Below are positions 1-8,183 of a stretch of 64,000 nucleotides of DNA, piece by piece (the first letter of the stretch is position 1; the number at the start of each line of letters is the position of its first letter). Source of the DNA: Neisseria sp. (GTDB taxonomy: Bacteria > Pseudomonadota > Gammaproteobacteria > Burkholderiales > Neisseriaceae). The stretch lies in assembly GCA_030531795.1 (NCBI GenBank), contig JAUNMN010000006.1, forward strand, positions 1 to 64,000, given 5' to 3'. The translations under genes were made by a program, and so were the position numbers. The notes under the pieces are model-generated. The model saw only the letters and a program-made list of their open reading frames with translations, had not been told where the DNA came from and searched no databases.

Positions 1-2
1 CC

Positions 3-791
3 GCCCTTTGGCTGCGTGATGTGCCGTTTTACGACCCCAATTTTGGCGACGTGGGTCAAGGTTTAGACGCTTGGACGAGCTTGGGCTATTTAGCCGCCAA
101 AACCGACCGCATCACCCTTGGCACGGCAGGCATCGTCAGTCCATTGCGAGAACCGATTGACATCGCCAAAGCCGCCAGTTCGGTGGACGCATTGACAGGT
201 GGACGCTTTATTTTGGGGCTGTCTAGCGGCGACCGCCCTGTGGAATACCCTGCGTTTAACAAGGAATTTGGCAACCGTGCCGAGCGTTATCGTGAAAGCT
301 GGGAACTCATCCGCACGCTGACCAATCCGCAAACTTATGATTTTCCGAGATTTTCAGGCAATCATTACGGCAATTTGACAGGCAACATTGACACCGTGCC
401 GAAAGTGAAAAGTCGTTTGCCGATGGTGGCGATTGGACGTGCTAGACAAGAGTTTGATTGGCTAGCAAATAGTGCAGACGGCTGGATTTGGCACGGCGTA
501 AACCCAAAAGACACGGCAAATATCGTGCAAATGTTGGCAGATTTGAACCAAGACAACACGTGGCATCCGTTTGGTTATGCGAATTTTGTGGACTTGTCGG
601 AAGACCCAAACGAGCCTGCCCAGCTGCATAACAACATCTTTTTGCGTGGTGGGGCTAAAGGCTTGCTGGAATACTGGCAAGAGCAAAAAGAACAAGGTTT
701 GGCACACGTGACCATTAATCTAAAACCAAGTGAGCGACCAGCAGCAGAAGTGATTCAGGAGCTGGGCGAAGAAGTGGTGGCGAAGTTGTAG
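3..791 (+). CDS. LLM-class (luciferase-like) flavin-dependent oxidoreductase, 5' end cut off by the window
   Basis: The open frame runs in from the window edge; the first visible residues (ALWLRDVPFYDPNFGDVGQG) fit the interior of the luciferase-like oxidoreductase fold, so the GTG at 21 is not a real start. Further family marks are TDRITLGTAG and the GRFILGLSSGDRP loop around the flavin phosphate site. About 260 residues are visible; relatives usually have some 300-330, so roughly 50 may be missing. These proteins use reduced FMN to oxidise varied substrates; the substrate cannot be read here. It faces a convergent LysR gene, with an inverted repeat between the two stops, and belongs to the accessory block 1-2870. 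Confidence 0.85.
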   Translation, partial: ALWLRDVPFYDPNFGDVGQGLDAWTSLGYLAAKTDRITLGTAGIVSPLREPIDIAKAASSVDALTGGRFILGLSSGDRPVEYPAFNKEFGNRAERYRESWELIRTLTNPQTYDFPRFSGNHYGNLTGNIDTVPKVKSRLPMVAIGRARQEFDWLANSADGWIWHGVNPKDTANIVQMLADLNQDNTWHPFGYANFVDLSEDPNEPAQLHNNIFLRGGAKGLLEYWQEQKEQGLAHVTINLKPSERPAAEVIQELGEEVVAKL

Positions 792-794
792 ATC

Positions 795-860
795 GTAGGG
801 TGGGCTTCAGCCCACCATTTTAAATTTAAAGTTATAGCGGTGGGCTAAAGCCTACCCTAC
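795..860. repeat. Inverted repeat acting as a two-sided terminator between convergent genes
   Basis: The left arm GTAGGGTGGGCTTCAGCCCACC (795-816; written here as GTAGGGTGGGCTTCAGC plus CCACC) is matched by an inverted, slightly diverged arm at 839-860. Each arm is itself a small hairpin (GGTGGGC / GCCCACC). The right arm overlaps the stop codon of the LysR gene. Its place between two convergent genes fits a bidirectional terminator. From memory, similar GTAGGGTGGGC elements are dispersed in many proteobacterial genomes; only one pair is seen here. Confidence 0.7.
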
Positions 861-1756
861 GCCCAAATTTCCTGCAACATCGCCACAAAAAGCTCAATCT
901 TCGCCACTTGCCGAGAGTTGGGCGGATAGACTAGATACACCGCATCATCGTCGCTGTGGTCAAAAGATTTCACTTGCCAATCGTCAAACAGCGACACCAA
1001 CCGACCGCTTGCGAGTTCCTCCGCCAACACCCAATCAGGCAAATGCACCACGCCCAAATCCGCCAGTGCGTAAGCCTTTAATAAATCAGCACTATTTGCT
1101 GTGAGACTGCCCTTAACCCGCACGCTTTTGCCCCGCTTGCCCGCTTGTGAAAAATACCAATACTGCACCTGTTTGTTGGCACGATAGGTCAGGCAGTTGT
1201 GATTGAACAGTGCATTCGGCTCAGTCGGTTCGCCCATATTCGCCAAATAGGCAGGCGAAGCACACACCAGCCGTTTTTGCGTGCGTAGGACTTTGGCAAT
1301 CAAATTAGGATTGTTCACTTGCCCCATTCGCACCGCCAAATCCACACGGTCGGCGGCAAAATCCACATAATCATCGCTCACCCAAATTTCTAGGCGAATT
1401 TTGGGATATTGGGCGGCAAATTCGGTCAAAACAGGCGAAATCATTGGCACAAGTGCAGGGAAAAAACTGATTTTCAGCCTGCCTTGCGGTTCGTTCAACT
1501 CTGATTTTAAAGACAAATTCGCCTGCGTTAAATCGTCCACAATCGGCAAGGTTTTATCCAAATACAATTGCCCCGAATGCGTGAGCGAAATTTGGCGTGT
1601 GGAACGGGCAAACAGCGTTACGCCAAGCGATTGTTCTAAATTATCAATTTGACGGGTTACGCTGGACACCGCCAAATCCAAAGTTTGGGCGGTTTTGGAA
1701 AAGCTGCCTGTTTCGGCAACGGAGTGGAAAATGTTCAGAGCGGAGAAGTAGTCCAT
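857..1756 (-). CDS. LysR-family transcriptional regulator
   Basis: At 299 aa this has normal LysR length. Residues 1-60 form the winged helix-turn-helix (FHSVAETGSFSKTAQTLDLA, then SSVTRQIDNLEQSLGVTLF), followed by the linker helix and a periplasmic-binding-protein-like effector domain. It is divergent from the quinone-oxidoreductase-like gene at 1862 with 105 bp between starts, the usual arrangement for a LysR regulator and its target. The effector is unknown. A second LysR of similar type lies at 23762; both sit next to oxidoreductase or hydrolase genes and the foreign uptake word, suggesting a common style of acquired catabolic or detoxification module. Confidence 0.9.
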   Translation of the reverse strand: MDYFSALNIFHSVAETGSFSKTAQTLDLAVSSVTRQIDNLEQSLGVTLFARSTRQISLTHSGQLYLDKTLPIVDDLTQANLSLKSELNEPQGRLKISFFPALVPMISPVLTEFAAQYPKIRLEIWVSDDYVDFAADRVDLAVRMGQVNNPNLIAKVLRTQKRLVCASPAYLANMGEPTEPNALFNHNCLTYRANKQVQYWYFSQAGKRGKSVRVKGSLTANSADLLKAYALADLGVVHLPDWVLAEELASGRLVSLFDDWQVKSFDHSDDDAVYLVYPPNSRQVAKIELFVAMLQEIWA

Positions 1757-1861
1757 AAGATTTTTGCCTTTTTTGCAAAATGGTTTTTCAATTTGGCTAT
1801 ATTATCATTTTTTACGAAAAAATTATAATAGCCACATCAACCAACTTTTCGGAGCAAAACG
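1757..1861. promoter_or_regulatory. Divergent promoter region of the LysR gene and the MDR oxidoreductase
   Basis: This 105-bp AT-rich gap separates the start codons of the divergent genes. It holds TATATTAT-like and TATAAT-like stretches and several T-n-A elements that could serve a LysR protein, but none is distinctive enough to name as the operator. A good ribosome-binding site (GGAG, 1853-1856) precedes the ATG at 1862. Confidence 0.45.
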
Positions 1862-2869
1862 ATGAATAAGCAAACGAGCAAAAAAGTCATTTTCAATCAA
1901 ACTGGCAACGCCGATGTATTTGAAATCATTGATGTAAACATCGCCAATCCCCAAGCCAATGAAGTGCAAATTCAAGTTCACGCCATCGGCTTAAACCGTG
2001 CAGAAATCATGTACCGCAACGGACAATATGTGATTGACCCCGTGTTCCCAGCCCAACTCGGCTACGAAGCGGCAGGCGTGGTGCTGGCGGTGGGCGAAAA
2101 CGTGCGTGATGTGAGCGTGGGCGACAAAGTGGCGGTTGTGCCGTCATTTATGTTCACCGAATACGGCACTTATGGCGAAATCGTCAATTTGCCCGCTCAC
2201 GCCATTGTCAAATTCCCTGACAACGTAAATTTTGTGCAGGCGGCAGCAAGTTATATGCAATATGTTACCGCTTACGGAGCGTTGGTGGAATTTGGTAAAT
2301 TAAAACAAGGCGATGTGGTGTTGATTAATGCTGCGGCAAGTAGCGTGGGCATTGCGGCTATTCAAATTGCCAATATGGTCGGAGCTGTGCCTGTGGCGGT
2401 GATTCGCAGCAGCAGCAAAAAACAAGCCTTGCTGGATGCTGGGGCGACCCACATCATCACGGACGAAGATGATTTGCTGGCCGAAGTGGACAAAATCAGT
2501 GGCGGACGTGGCGTGAACATTGTGTTTGACCCTGTCGGCGGTGCGAATGCGGCGACTTTTGCCAAAGCGATGGCAATGCAAGGCGTGTATTTTCTGTACG
2601 GTGCGTTGGATTACGCCAATCTGCAAATCGGCGTGATGGATATTTTAGCCAAACATCTCACGTTCCGTGGCTACGAACTGTTTGAAATTACCACCGATAT
2701 GCAAGCCCTTGAACACGCCAAAACCTTTGTCAATCAAGGCTTAGCAAGCGGCAAATTAAGCCCTGTGATTGACCGTGAATTTGATTTTGCCGACATTGCG
2801 GACGCTCATCGTTATATGGAAGCAGGTTCGCAAGTGGGGAAAATTGTGGTGAAGGTGCAGGCTGCCTGA
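1862..2869 (+). CDS. MDR-superfamily NAD(P)-dependent oxidoreductase, quinone-oxidoreductase-like
   Basis: 335 aa. The N-terminal GroES-like domain has HAIGLNRAEIMYRNGQY and the glycine-rich LGYEAAGVVLAVGENV. The Rossmann domain starts near residue 150 with VLINAAASSVGIAAIQIA, the AAxxVG form of the nucleotide-binding turn seen in quinone oxidoreductases. The structural-zinc cysteine cluster of classical alcohol dehydrogenases is absent, which favours a zinc-free quinone or enone reductase. The probable role is NADPH-dependent reduction of an electrophile, controlled by the divergent LysR; this is inference. The last codons and stop (GCT GCC TGA) are part of a foreign uptake word, AGGCTGCCTGAA. 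Confidence 0.85.
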   Translation: MNKQTSKKVIFNQTGNADVFEIIDVNIANPQANEVQIQVHAIGLNRAEIMYRNGQYVIDPVFPAQLGYEAAGVVLAVGENVRDVSVGDKVAVVPSFMFTEYGTYGEIVNLPAHAIVKFPDNVNFVQAAASYMQYVTAYGALVEFGKLKQGDVVLINAAASSVGIAAIQIANMVGAVPVAVIRSSSKKQALLDAGATHIITDEDDLLAEVDKISGGRGVNIVFDPVGGANAATFAKAMAMQGVYFLYGALDYANLQIGVMDILAKHLTFRGYELFEITTDMQALEHAKTFVNQGLASGKLSPVIDREFDFADIADAHRYMEAGSQVGKIVVKVQAA

Positions 2870-2870
2870 A
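2859..2870 (+). other. Foreign-dialect DNA uptake word AGGCTGCCTGAA
   Basis: The 12-mer overlaps the stop codon of the preceding gene. It differs from the resident word ATGCCGTCTGCA but equals the dialect described for Simonsiella (AG-simDUS, from memory). Another exact copy is at 22808-22819, also in an accessory block. Confidence 0.75.
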
Positions 2871-2882
2871 TGCAATAAATGA

Positions 2883-2928
2883 GATGCCGTCCGCAGATTA
2901 GCTAAACCTGCAGACGGCATCTTTTTTT
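2883..2928. terminator. Uptake-word inverted pair forming a terminator
   Basis: GATGCCGTCCGCAG and CTGCAGACGGCATC form a long stem with one mismatch; seven T follow at 2922-2928. It ends the gene at 1862 and also lies downstream of convergent pmbA. The left word is one base off the resident consensus. Confidence 0.8.
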
Positions 2929-2948
2929 ACTTTCAATCAAACCATGGT

Positions 2949-4277
2949 TTACTGCCCTGCTACGGTCATGCTTTCCAGCAAAATTGAACCGACTTTATGC
3001 GATGAACGGCGTAAGGCATCGTTGGCAACGCCTGCGATGTTGAGCAACATATCTTGCAAGCGAGCGGCGATGGTGATTTCTTCCACAGGATATTGAATGA
3101 TGCCGTTTTCCACCCAAAAACCTGCCGCCCCGCGCGAATAGTCGCCCGTCAGCATATTCACGCCTTGCCCCATCAATTCTGTTACCAGCAAACCTGTTCC
3201 CATTTGTTTGAGCAAATCGGCTTGAGTGCCTACCGTGTGATTGAGCAAAAGATTGTGTGCACCACCTGCGTTGGCGGTGGTTTGCATACCTAATTTACGG
3301 GCGCTGTAGCTCGATAAAAAATAGCCTTGCACAATGCCGTTTTCAATCACAAAACGCGGTTGGGTCGCCACGCCTTCTGCATCAAAATAAGTGCTGCTCC
3401 ACGCGCGCGGAATGTGCGGTTCTTCACGCAAATGCAAATGGCTGGGCAAAATTTGTTGCCCGATGCTGTTGAGCAAAAAACTGCTTTGGCGGTACAAGGC
3501 TGAACCCGACAAACCGCCGACAATATGCCCAATCAAACTGCCTGAAATGGTGGCATCAAACACCACAGGATAATTGCCCGTTGGCACGCTTTTCGCACCC
3601 AAACGGCGAGTGGCACGCTCGGCGGCAATTTTGCCGATGTTTTCCACGCTGTCCAATTCGTCCGGTGAACGCGCCAAATCATACCAATAATCGCGTTGCA
3701 TGCCCTTGCCGTCTGCAGCCACCACGCTGCACGACACGCTGTGGCGCGTGCCTTGTTGGTGTTGCACAAAACCGTGCGTGTTGCCATAAACAAACTGATA
3801 ATGGCTGTTTTGTACGCCCGCACCTTCCGAGTTTTCCACGCGTTCATCGCTTGCCAACGCCGCCGCTTCACAACGTTTCGCCAGTTCCACCGCCTCTGCA
3901 GACGGCAAGTCCCACGGATGAAATTTGTCCAAATCAGCGCATTCACGCGCCATCAAATCCGCGTCCGCCAAACCCGCACAATCGTCTTGTGCCGTGTAAC
4001 GTGCGATGTCCAACGCCGCCTGCACGGTTTGTTCAATCGCCGCTTGGGAAAAATCGGCGGTGCTGGCGCGACCTTTGCTCTTGCCCACATAAACCGTGAT
4101 GTCTAAAGATTTGTCTTGCTGATGCTCGATTTGCTCGATTTCTTGCAAACGCACTTGCACACTTTGCCCCAGCGATTCGCTCAAATCCGCTTCCGCCGCC
4201 GTTGCGCCTTTGGCTGTTGCCGTCTGCAGTGCCAGTTGGCACAAATCCATCAATTGTGAAGAACTGTGGTTAAACAT
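2949..4277 (-). CDS. pmbA: PmbA/TldE-family metalloprotease subunit
   Basis: 442 aa, the usual PmbA length. Recognised by the N-terminal segment around LQTATAKGATAAEADLSES, the central GAGVQNSHYQFVYGNTHGF, and the C-terminal LLNHTVGTQADLLKQMGTG, GVNMLTGDYSRGAAGFWVEN and YPVEEITIA. PmbA (TldE) pairs with TldD, which carries the HExxxH zinc motif; PmbA has no such motif, and none is seen here. The complex degrades or matures small peptides such as microcins and the CcdA antitoxin in E. coli. It is divergent from darP, the same partnership as E. coli yjgA/pmbA. TldD is not in the window. Confidence 0.95.
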   Translation of the reverse strand: MFNHSSSQLMDLCQLALQTATAKGATAAEADLSESLGQSVQVRLQEIEQIEHQQDKSLDITVYVGKSKGRASTADFSQAAIEQTVQAALDIARYTAQDDCAGLADADLMARECADLDKFHPWDLPSAEAVELAKRCEAAALASDERVENSEGAGVQNSHYQFVYGNTHGFVQHQQGTRHSVSCSVVAADGKGMQRDYWYDLARSPDELDSVENIGKIAAERATRRLGAKSVPTGNYPVVFDATISGSLIGHIVGGLSGSALYRQSSFLLNSIGQQILPSHLHLREEPHIPRAWSSTYFDAEGVATQPRFVIENGIVQGYFLSSYSARKLGMQTTANAGGAHNLLLNHTVGTQADLLKQMGTGLLVTELMGQGVNMLTGDYSRGAAGFWVENGIIQYPVEEITIAARLQDMLLNIAGVANDALRRSSHKVGSILLESMTVAGQ

Positions 4278-4453
4278 AAGATTTCAATCAAAATAGTGTT
4301 TGGGTGTTTAAAACCATCGCCAAGCCGAAATTTGCGTGCCGTTCAAAGCAATCTATCAAAAATGGACTTGTAAAAAAGCGACATTTTAACCTGTTTTCTC
4401 TTATCAAGTTATAGATATGCTAAAATGTCGCGATTAAATTCAAGGGAAACATC
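4278..4453. promoter_or_regulatory. Divergent promoter region of pmbA and darP
   Basis: The 176-bp gap is AT-rich near the darP side. A TATGCTAAAAT element (about 4415-4425) is a plausible extended -10 for darP, and AAGGGAAAC at 4443-4451 is its ribosome-binding site. No regulator site is recognised. Confidence 0.45.
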
Positions 4454-4987
4454 ATGAGCGAAAACGAAGAATGGGTCAGCAAAACCCAAATGAAAAAACG
4501 CATGAACGAGTTGCAAGACTTGGGCATGGAATTGACCAAACTGTCTAACGAAACCCTGAAAAAAATCAATCTGCCCGAAGATTTGTATGAAGCGGTACGC
4601 GAGTACAAAAAAATCACCTCCAACGGCGCGACCAAACGCCAAACCCAATACATCGGGCGCTTGATGCGCGACATTGACCCCACGCCGATACGCGATTTTT
4701 TGTCCAAACTCAAAGGCGACAACACCGCCCACAACGCCTTTTTGCAACGCATTGAGCAACAACGCGAACGCTTAATCGCCAGCGATGATGCCTTAACCCG
4801 TTTCATCGCCGATTATCCGCACGCCGATGTCGGCGCATTGCGTACGCTGATTCGCAACACGCGTAAAGAACAAGAACAAAACAAACCTCCGAAAAGTTTT
4901 CGTGCTTTGTATCAAGAACTCAAAGCGATTATGAGTGAGCAAACCGCCGCCGACAGCGATGTGGCAGACGAATTTGACGACGAATAA
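4454..4987 (+). CDS. darP: Ribosome biogenesis factor DarP (YjgA, DUF615)
   Basis: 177 aa, highly charged and helical. Family marks are WVSKTQMKKRMNELQDLG near the start, LPEDLYEAVREYKKI and GATKRQTQYIGRLMRDID in the middle, and a C-terminal helix with LRTLIRNTRKEQ. DarP/YjgA binds late 50S ribosome assembly intermediates. The start has a clear AAGGGAAA ribosome-binding site. A single uptake word and 36 bp separate it from the DUF2750 gene, which may be co-transcribed. Confidence 0.92.
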   Translation: MSENEEWVSKTQMKKRMNELQDLGMELTKLSNETLKKINLPEDLYEAVREYKKITSNGATKRQTQYIGRLMRDIDPTPIRDFLSKLKGDNTAHNAFLQRIEQQRERLIASDDALTRFIADYPHADVGALRTLIRNTRKEQEQNKPPKSFRALYQELKAIMSEQTAADSDVADEFDDE

Positions 4988-5023
4988 CGCAGACGGCATC
5001 GCCCAACGGAAAACCATTTCATC

Positions 5024-5494
5024 ATGTTTTTTGACCAAGCCAACGACCCAGAATACCGCCAATTCGTGCAGCAAATCGTTCAAACGCAAACCGTTTACGC
5101 GCTTTACTCGCCCGAAGAAGACGAATTAGCCCAATGCCCGTCCGCCTATTTTGAAGACGCAGACGGCGAAGCCGCCGTTGTGTATTGCTTGTGGGCAAAC
5201 GCCGAACTCGCTGCCCAGTGCCAACACGAAGAGTGGGCAAACCACATCATCGAATCCGTGTCGCTGGAAATCTTATTACACAACTGGTTGCGCGATATGC
5301 ACCAAACAAACGCGCTCATCGGCATGAACTTTGATGCCCAACTTTACGGTGCAGAAATCGAACCCATGGCTTTGCTCGGCGACTTGCTCAACGAAGCCAG
5401 CGAACAAGGCGTGCACATCGCCCAATTTGACGAACTGATGCACCAACACTTGGCGTGGGAACGCGAAGCCGCAGGGCAAAGCCTGCTCAATTAA
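5024..5494 (+). CDS. DUF2750-family protein of unknown function
   Basis: 156 aa, soluble and acidic. The pattern fits DUF2750: FVQQIVQTQTVYALYSPEE at the start, then VVYCLWANAELAAQC, HEEWANHIIESVSLEILLHN, and WLRDMHQTNALIGMNFDAQL close to the conserved 'WL..M..D...IG.nWd' block. Function is unknown for the family. It follows darP on the same strand after 36 bp. No signal peptide or membrane segment. Confidence 0.75.
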   Translation: MFFDQANDPEYRQFVQQIVQTQTVYALYSPEEDELAQCPSAYFEDADGEAAVVYCLWANAELAAQCQHEEWANHIIESVSLEILLHNWLRDMHQTNALIGMNFDAQLYGAEIEPMALLGDLLNEASEQGVHIAQFDELMHQHLAWEREAAGQSLLN

Positions 5495-5627
5495 ACCCAA
5501 TCAAACCGTCAAACCCAATCCCAAACCAGCGGGCAACAACAGCCCGCTTTTTCTTTTGCCTAACACAAACCGCAGACGGCATTGCTATGCTATATCAAAA
5601 CAAAATACATTTAAAAACAAATACTTA

Positions 5628-5656
5628 TTGCAAAAACATTCGTGCCAGCGTATCAT
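5628..5656 (+). promoter_or_regulatory. Candidate sigma-70 promoter of the His-rich gene
   Basis: TTGCAA (5628-5633) and TATCAT (5651-5656) are spaced by exactly 17 bp, in AT-rich DNA 40 bp upstream of the start codon at 5694. No clear Zur or Fur palindrome was recognised. Confidence 0.55.
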
Positions 5657-5693
5657 ATTCAGCGTCAATCAACCCCAAGCGAAAGGAAACATC

Positions 5694-6029
5694 ATGAGCT
5701 GCACCACACACGCCAACCATGAACACGTTCACGGCAAAGACTGCGGACACACCGCCATCAAACACGGCGACCATGTAGACTATTTGCATGACGGACATTT
5801 ACATCACGAACACAACGGCCATTACGACGAACACCGTTTGGACGTAAACGACACCAACCCCGATGCCTGCAACGCAGCACACCACTGCGGCGAACACGTT
5901 CACGGCGAAGGCTGCGGACACGAAGCCGTGCCGCACGGCGACCACATCGACTACATCGTCAATGGCCGCTTGCATCATCAACACGGCGAACATTGCGACG
6001 ACCACGGCCCAGTGGAAATCGTGAAATAA
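5694..6029 (+). CDS. Histidine-rich putative metal-binding protein, two internal repeats
   Basis: 111 aa with 26 histidines and several Cys/Asp/Glu. Two repeats align: residues about 9-47 (EHVHGKDCGHTAIKHGDHVD and onward) and about 66-104 (EHVHGEGCGHEAVPHGDHID and onward), each with HVHGxxCGH then HGDHxDY then LHH. No signal peptide is evident, so it is probably cytoplasmic. Such composition suggests binding or buffering of Zn, Ni or Co; this is inference. The frame is open further upstream, but the ATG at 5694 has an AAAGGAAA ribosome-binding site at the right distance and follows a promoter at 5628. A strong terminator follows at 6061. Confidence 0.8.
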   Translation: MSCTTHANHEHVHGKDCGHTAIKHGDHVDYLHDGHLHHEHNGHYDEHRLDVNDTNPDACNAAHHCGEHVHGEGCGHEAVPHGDHIDYIVNGRLHHQHGEHCDDHGPVEIVK

Positions 6030-6060
6030 AACATTCGCGCCAGCAGTGCGCATCAAAAAC

Positions 6061-6087
6061 AAACAGGCGAATCGTTCGCCTGTTTTT
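6061..6087 (+). terminator. Intrinsic terminator of the His-rich gene
   Basis: AAACAGGCGAA (6061-6071) and TTCGCCTGTTT (6075-6085) form an 11-bp perfect stem with a TCG loop, running into a T tract. Confidence 0.85.
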
Positions 6088-6098
6088 GTTTGCCTTTT

Positions 6099-6116
6099 GC
6101 CGTCTGCAGACGGCAT
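6099..6116. repeat. Overlapping inverted uptake words (palindrome)
   Basis: GCCGTCTGCAGACGGCAT: two words share the central TGCA and form a perfect palindrome around CTGCAG. One of at least five such arrangements in the window. Confidence 0.8.
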
Positions 6117-6185
6117 CGCGTAACACGTAACGCCGTGAAAAATGGATTGCTTCACATCAAATCAGCCAACGCTTGCTGTTAAAGC

Positions 6186-6251
6186 ATGCCGTCTGCACCG
6201 AAACCGTTCCTCCTTTTCGCTCACGGAACGCTTTTCAGTCGCAGACGGCAT
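6186..6251. terminator. Uptake-word inverted pair downstream of mscS
   Basis: ATGCCGTCTGCA (6186-6197) and the inverted CGCAGACGGCAT (6240-6251) bracket a loop that holds a further hairpin (CGTTCC / GGAACG). It lies just past the stop of the minus-strand mscS gene, as expected for its terminator. Confidence 0.7.
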
Positions 6252-6268
6252 TTCATTTTCGTTCAAAC

Positions 6269-7075
6269 TTACGCGCGTTTGATGTTGGCGTTTTTCAGAT
6301 TTTCCAACACCGCTTCATGCAAATCGCATTGAAATGCCCACCAATCCGCTTCGTTTGTCCAAGCCCAAAGCGTGAGTTCGGCGGCGGCGCTGCTGATGGC
6401 GGTAACTTGCACGCTGGCGGATTTCGGTTCTTGCACGCTTTTTGGGTGTTGCAATGCCGCCTGCAACACCACCGCTTTCGCTTGGGCAATATCGCAATCC
6501 GCGTCCACGCCCACCACAACCTGCGCGCGCCAAAGCGGCAACGACGATTTATTGACGATGCTGTTGCTCATAATCACGCTGTTTGGCATCACCACTTCTT
6601 CATTCGCCAGCGTGCGCAACGACGTTTGCACGATTTTGATTTCGCGCACATAGCCTTCAAACGTGTTCACTTTAATATAATCGCCCACCTTAAACGGACG
6701 AAACAAAATAATCAGCACGCCCGCGGCAAAATTCGACAGCTGGTCTTTGAGCGACAAACCAATCGCCAAACTCGCGCCGCCGAGCAAAGCCGCTGCTGAA
6801 GTGGTCGGCACGCCCAGCTGTCCGAGCGCGGTCATAATCACCAAAATCAGCAAGCCGATGTTGATGACATTGCACACAAAACTAATCAGCGTTGGGTCGA
6901 TTTGGCTTTTTTGCATCGCCAGCCGCAACAGTTTGACCAAACGCTTGCTAACCCAACGGCCAATCACAAAAATCGCCAACGCCGACAGCACATTCCAAGT
7001 AAAATGTCCACCTGTTTGCGCCAGCTGTTGCCAACTTTCGGCACTGATTTTTTGAGTTAAGTCTTGAATATTCAT
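6269..7075 (-). CDS. mscS: MscS-family small-conductance mechanosensitive channel
   Basis: 268 aa from the ATG at 7075, chosen for the GGAGAG ribosome-binding site upstream. Three membrane helices lie within the first 115 residues. TM3 carries the Gly/Ala-rich ALLGGASLAIGLSLKDQLSN that lines the pore, followed by ILFRPFKVGDYIKVNTFEG, the start of the beta domain typical of MscS. It releases solutes during osmotic downshock in the inner membrane. Monocistronic, bounded by uptake-word hairpins. The length suits the short MscS class. Confidence 0.92.
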   Translation of the reverse strand: MNIQDLTQKISAESWQQLAQTGGHFTWNVLSALAIFVIGRWVSKRLVKLLRLAMQKSQIDPTLISFVCNVINIGLLILVIMTALGQLGVPTTSAAALLGGASLAIGLSLKDQLSNFAAGVLIILFRPFKVGDYIKVNTFEGYVREIKIVQTSLRTLANEEVVMPNSVIMSNSIVNKSSLPLWRAQVVVGVDADCDIAQAKAVVLQAALQHPKSVQEPKSASVQVTAISSAAAELTLWAWTNEADWWAFQCDLHEAVLENLKNANIKRA

Positions 7076-7203
7076 GTTTTTCTCTCCCAATTGATGATAA
7101 AACGTGTGCATGGCAAACGCTAAACGCCTTCATTTTAACAAAACGCGCGTGCCAGCCAAACGCAGACGGCACGCCCTGATTTTAATCGCAACGCCAAACC
7201 CAA

Positions 7204-8160
7204 ATGAACAAAACCCAATTTCTCCAGTCGCTCACGCCGCCACAAACGCCGCCTTTTCTCATCGGCGGCAACGCCGAAACGCTGTATGCCAAGTTTTTAC
7301 AAGGCAAAGCGCCAGCCTATCGGCGTGAACTTTTGCCCGACAGCACAGACACAGAACGCGTTGCCTACGATTTTTTAGACGCAAACAATCCCGACGCGCC
7401 GCTCATCATGTTGTTTCACGGTTTGGAAGGCAGCAGCTCCAGCCATTATGCCGTGGCGATAATGAACGCCGCCCACGCCGCAGGTTTTCATGCCGTGGTT
7501 GCCCACTTTCGCAGCTGCGGCGGCGTTGCCAGCCAACGTTTCTACCACAGCGGCGACTCGCCCGAAATCGCGCATATGTTGCAACTGATGGCGGCGCGTT
7601 ATCGCGTCATCGATGCCGTCGGCGTGTCGCTCGGCGGCAACGCACTGGCAAAATACTTGGGCGAATGCGGTTTGGCAGGAAAACCAGCGATACCGCGCGC
7701 CGCCGCCGTCATTTCCGCGCCGATAGACTTGCCCGCCGCAGGACGCGCCCTGCAACGCGGTTTGCCCTACTTGCTCTACACGCCCTATTTTTTGCACACC
7801 TTGCTGAAAAAAGTGCCGCCAGCACCACACAAAATCCGCTCGCTTGCCGCCTTTGACAACGCCTACACCGCGCCATTACACGGTTTCGCCGACAAAGACG
7901 ACTACTATCGCCGCGCCATGTGTAAACCCTTTTTGCCACACATTCACACGCCCACTTTGCTGCTCAACGCCCAAAACGACCCGTTTTTGCCCGCCCGTTT
8001 TTTGCCGTCTGCAGCCGAAGTTTCCGAGCAAGTTTATCTGTTCCAACCGCAAACAGGCGGACACGTTGGCTTCGTGTCAGGCAAAGGACGCGGCGATTTG
8101 AACTGGCTGCCGCAAACCGTTTTGTGCTTTTTCGCCCACATCGCCGAACACAATCGCTAA
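7204..8160 (+). CDS. yheT: YheT-family alpha/beta hydrolase
   Basis: 318 aa. The oxyanion region is LFHGLEGSSSSHYA, the nucleophile elbow is GVSLGGNALAKYLGE (Ser in GVSLGG), the acid lies near LLNAQNDPFLP and the final His in TGGHVGFVSG, so the triad is complete. The early HFRSCGG segment is typical of YheT proteins (UPF0017). Members act as esterases or hydrolases of uncertain substrate. The ribosome-binding site before the ATG is poor, so the start is likely but not certain. A dense repeat region follows. Confidence 0.88.
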   Translation: MNKTQFLQSLTPPQTPPFLIGGNAETLYAKFLQGKAPAYRRELLPDSTDTERVAYDFLDANNPDAPLIMLFHGLEGSSSSHYAVAIMNAAHAAGFHAVVAHFRSCGGVASQRFYHSGDSPEIAHMLQLMAARYRVIDAVGVSLGGNALAKYLGECGLAGKPAIPRAAAVISAPIDLPAAGRALQRGLPYLLYTPYFLHTLLKKVPPAPHKIRSLAAFDNAYTAPLHGFADKDDYYRRAMCKPFLPHIHTPTLLLNAQNDPFLPARFLPSAAEVSEQVYLFQPQTGGHVGFVSGKGRGDLNWLPQTVLCFFAHIAEHNR

Positions 8161-8183
8161 CTCATACCGTCTCCCTTCGATAC

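Noticed and set aside
3581..4106. Plus-strand frames opposite pmbA
   Set aside because: Cys/Arg/Pro-rich shadows of a well-conserved gene.
5556..5693. Extended N-terminus of the His-rich gene
   Set aside because: It would run over the uptake word and promoter; the ATG at 5694 has the good ribosome-binding site.
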